This document shows positions 5,596-6,100 of a stretch of DNA of 6,100 nucleotides, in pieces. The stretch is taken from NCBI GenBank assembly GCA_045128735.1, contig JBGVRT010000029.1, forward strand, positions 1 to 6,100. The letters run 5' to 3'. The notes beneath the pieces were generated by a model. The model was not told the origin of the DNA. It saw only the letters and a list, made by a program, of their open reading frames with translations, and did not search any database. The translations under genes were made by a program, and so were the position numbers. This DNA is from RGIG8775 sp045128735. GTDB lineage: Bacteria > Bacillota > Clostridia > Oscillospirales > CAG-272. The number at the start of each line of letters is the position of its first letter. Within the stretch, counting starts at the first letter, position 1.

Positions 5596-5671
5596 TGTAG
5601 GGCGGGGTTTACTCCCGCCGCCTTTTCGATTCAAGGTGTTCATTACGGCGGGAGCAAGCCCCCACCCTACA
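5596..5671. repeat. MITE-like imperfect inverted repeat
   Basis: TGTAGGGCGGGGTTTACTCC and GCCG (5596-5620) are mirrored by CGGCGGGAGCAAGCCCCCAC and CCTACA (5646-5671), with a 25-nt spacer that holds CCTTTTCGATTCAAGG. The arms pair with a few mismatches. GTAGGG-starting hairpins of this kind are scattered in many copies through Clostridia genomes, so I read it as a non-autonomous repeat rather than a regulatory site of this gene. It is transcribed as a strong hairpin if the promoter at 5680-5708 is used. Confidence 0.7.
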
Positions 5672-5679
5672 ATAATACC

Positions 5680-5708
5680 ATTATAACACAAATCGGCAGA
5701 GAAAACAA
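5680..5708 (-). promoter_or_regulatory. Possible promoter of the acetyltransferase gene
   Basis: On the minus strand TTGTTT (5703-5708), a 17-bp spacer and TATAAT (5680-5685) preceded by TGT form a plausible extended -10 promoter in the AT-rich gap between two repeats. Transcription from it would cross the inverted repeat at 5596-5671 before reaching the gene, giving a leader of about 150 nt. The -35 match is only half. Confidence 0.45.
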
Positions 5709-5709
5709 G

Positions 5710-5885
5710 AGTTATATTCCGACTTCGTCGGAGTGATATTATACGGCTGCGCCGTGTAGTGATATTGTTCGGCTTCGCCTCACAGTGATATTTTATTCGC
5801 CTCCCAAACTCGCGTAGCGAATATAACTCGGCATGAGCCGAATATCACTGCGTAGCAATATCACTCGCCGAAGGCGAATAAAACT
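5710..5885. repeat. Symmetric micro-hairpin array with AGTGATATT/AATATCACT spacers
   Basis: Eight 9-bp spacers separate short hairpins. The left four read AGTTATATT (5710), AGTGATATT (5732), AGTGATATT (5758) and AGTGATATT (5784). The right four are their reverse complement: AATATAACT (5820), AATATCACT (5841), AATATCACT (5857) and AATAAAACT (5877). Between them are hairpins of differing sequence: TCCGAC/GTCGGA, ACGGC/GCCGT, GGC/GCC, TATTCGC/GCGAATA in the centre (5794-5800/5817-5823), CGGC/GCCG, TGC/GCA and CGCC/GGCG. No open reading frame is supported. The centre of symmetry is near 5806. Confidence 0.85.
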
Positions 5886-5913
5886 GCGCAACTTCCTTAT
5901 GAGAAGTTGCGCA
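5885..5913. repeat. Hairpin joining the micro-hairpin array to the split terminator arm
   Basis: TGCGCAACTTC (5885-5895), loop CTTATGA, GAAGTTGCGCA (5903-5913): a perfect 11-bp stem. Its right strand is part of the right arm of the split terminator, so the boundary of the inserted cassette probably lies within or next to the left strand. Confidence 0.75.
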
Positions 5914-5934
5914 ATCGGGTTGCTTTCTTTTTTT
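5894..5934 (+). repeat. Right arm of the split terminator-like hairpin
   Basis: Inverted counterpart of 4972-5009, ending in seven T and followed by GCTTACGAA, just as the intact terminator at 4701-4739 is followed by GCTTCCGAA. Its inner part also pairs locally with 5885-5895 (TGCGCAACTTC, loop CTTATGA, GAAGTTGCGCA). Confidence 0.75.
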
Positions 5935-6100
5935 GCTTACGAAGATGAGGTCTGTGCTACACGACCTTCGGGTTATACCGACGAGCGTAGCTCGTTGGGT
6001 TAGCGAAGCGAAAAGGATTGAGAATCCTTTTCGCAAGCGGTGTCGCCCCAAGTGCGAGAGGGCAGAGCCGAGCAAGCGCAGGCGATAGCCCACGACACAC
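5935..6100 (+). repeat. GC-rich structured non-coding unit, copy C, cut by the window edge
   Basis: Relative of 4740-4947 in the same orientation. Shared landmarks in order are GCTTnCGAA, CACGACCT, GGTTAT, an 11-bp AT-rich hairpin (6008-6018/6024-6034, loop TGAGA), AGCCGAG and CGACAC. An extra hairpin ACGAGC/GCTCGT lies at 5981-5995. Stems are kept while bases change. By alignment to copy A, a further tRNA-end repeat is expected about 20 bp past the window end. No gene is credible here. Confidence 0.65.

Noticed and set aside
5435..5686. Plus-strand frame of 83 aa over the start of the acetyltransferase gene
   Set aside because: Antisense to the gene and continuing through the inverted repeat; no homology seen.
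5710..5885. CRISPR array
   Set aside because: Constant parts are only 9 bp and change orientation at the centre, and the intervening parts are self-complementary hairpins of unequal length. There are no cas genes.
5845..6093. Minus-strand frame of 82 aa at the right end
   Set aside because: Made entirely of hairpin repeats and the structured unit; no ribosome binding site or domain.

Overview
The window looks like chromosomal accessory DNA of a Firmicute, most likely an anaerobic Clostridia-type gut or rumen bacterium. This rests on the strong AAGGAG-type ribosome binding sites, medium GC content, a DUF4368-type large serine recombinase, a ParM/StbA-like actin, and the style of the small intergenic hairpin repeats. 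No species can be named from the sequence.

Layout. (1) Positions 5-1514 are an IS1182-family insertion sequence with 19-bp perfect terminal inverted repeats. Its transposase is on the minus strand and stays open past the left edge of the window. (2) Positions 1595-4435 are a plus-strand operon: a ParM/StbA-family actin-like ATPase, a small probable partner protein that overlaps it by one base, and a 551-aa large serine recombinase. The IS sits 80 bp upstream of the first start codon. (3) Nine bases after the recombinase stop come the last 31 codons of a tyrosine recombinase, including its catalytic-tyrosine motif. About 115 bp later comes the 3' part of an initiator tRNA-Met-like sequence. 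This is the usual outer end of a tyrosine-integrase element inserted in a tRNA gene, but here the integrase has been replaced or interrupted by the serine-recombinase module. (4) Positions 4677-6100 contain no long gene except one. A 30-bp tRNA 3'-end sequence occurs twice, 271 bp apart. Each copy is followed by a terminator-like hairpin and then a GC-rich structured non-coding unit (4740-4947, and again from 5935 to the right edge). The second hairpin has been split: its two arms lie at 4972-5009 and 5894-5934. The 0.9 kb between them holds an AT-rich GNAT acetyltransferase gene on the minus strand (5043-5522), its terminator, a long imperfect inverted repeat (5596-5671) and a symmetric array of micro-hairpins (5710-5885).

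How it fits together. The par-like pair plus serine recombinase reads as the maintenance and integration end of a mobile element that displaced an older tyrosine integrase. The IS is a later insertion. The region on the right appears to be a tRNA-end landing zone with tandem non-coding repeats, one of which took in an acetyltransferase cargo cassette. The least explained items are the micro-hairpin array and the tRNA-end/terminator/structured-unit repeats, whose two copies show compensatory base changes in a stem.
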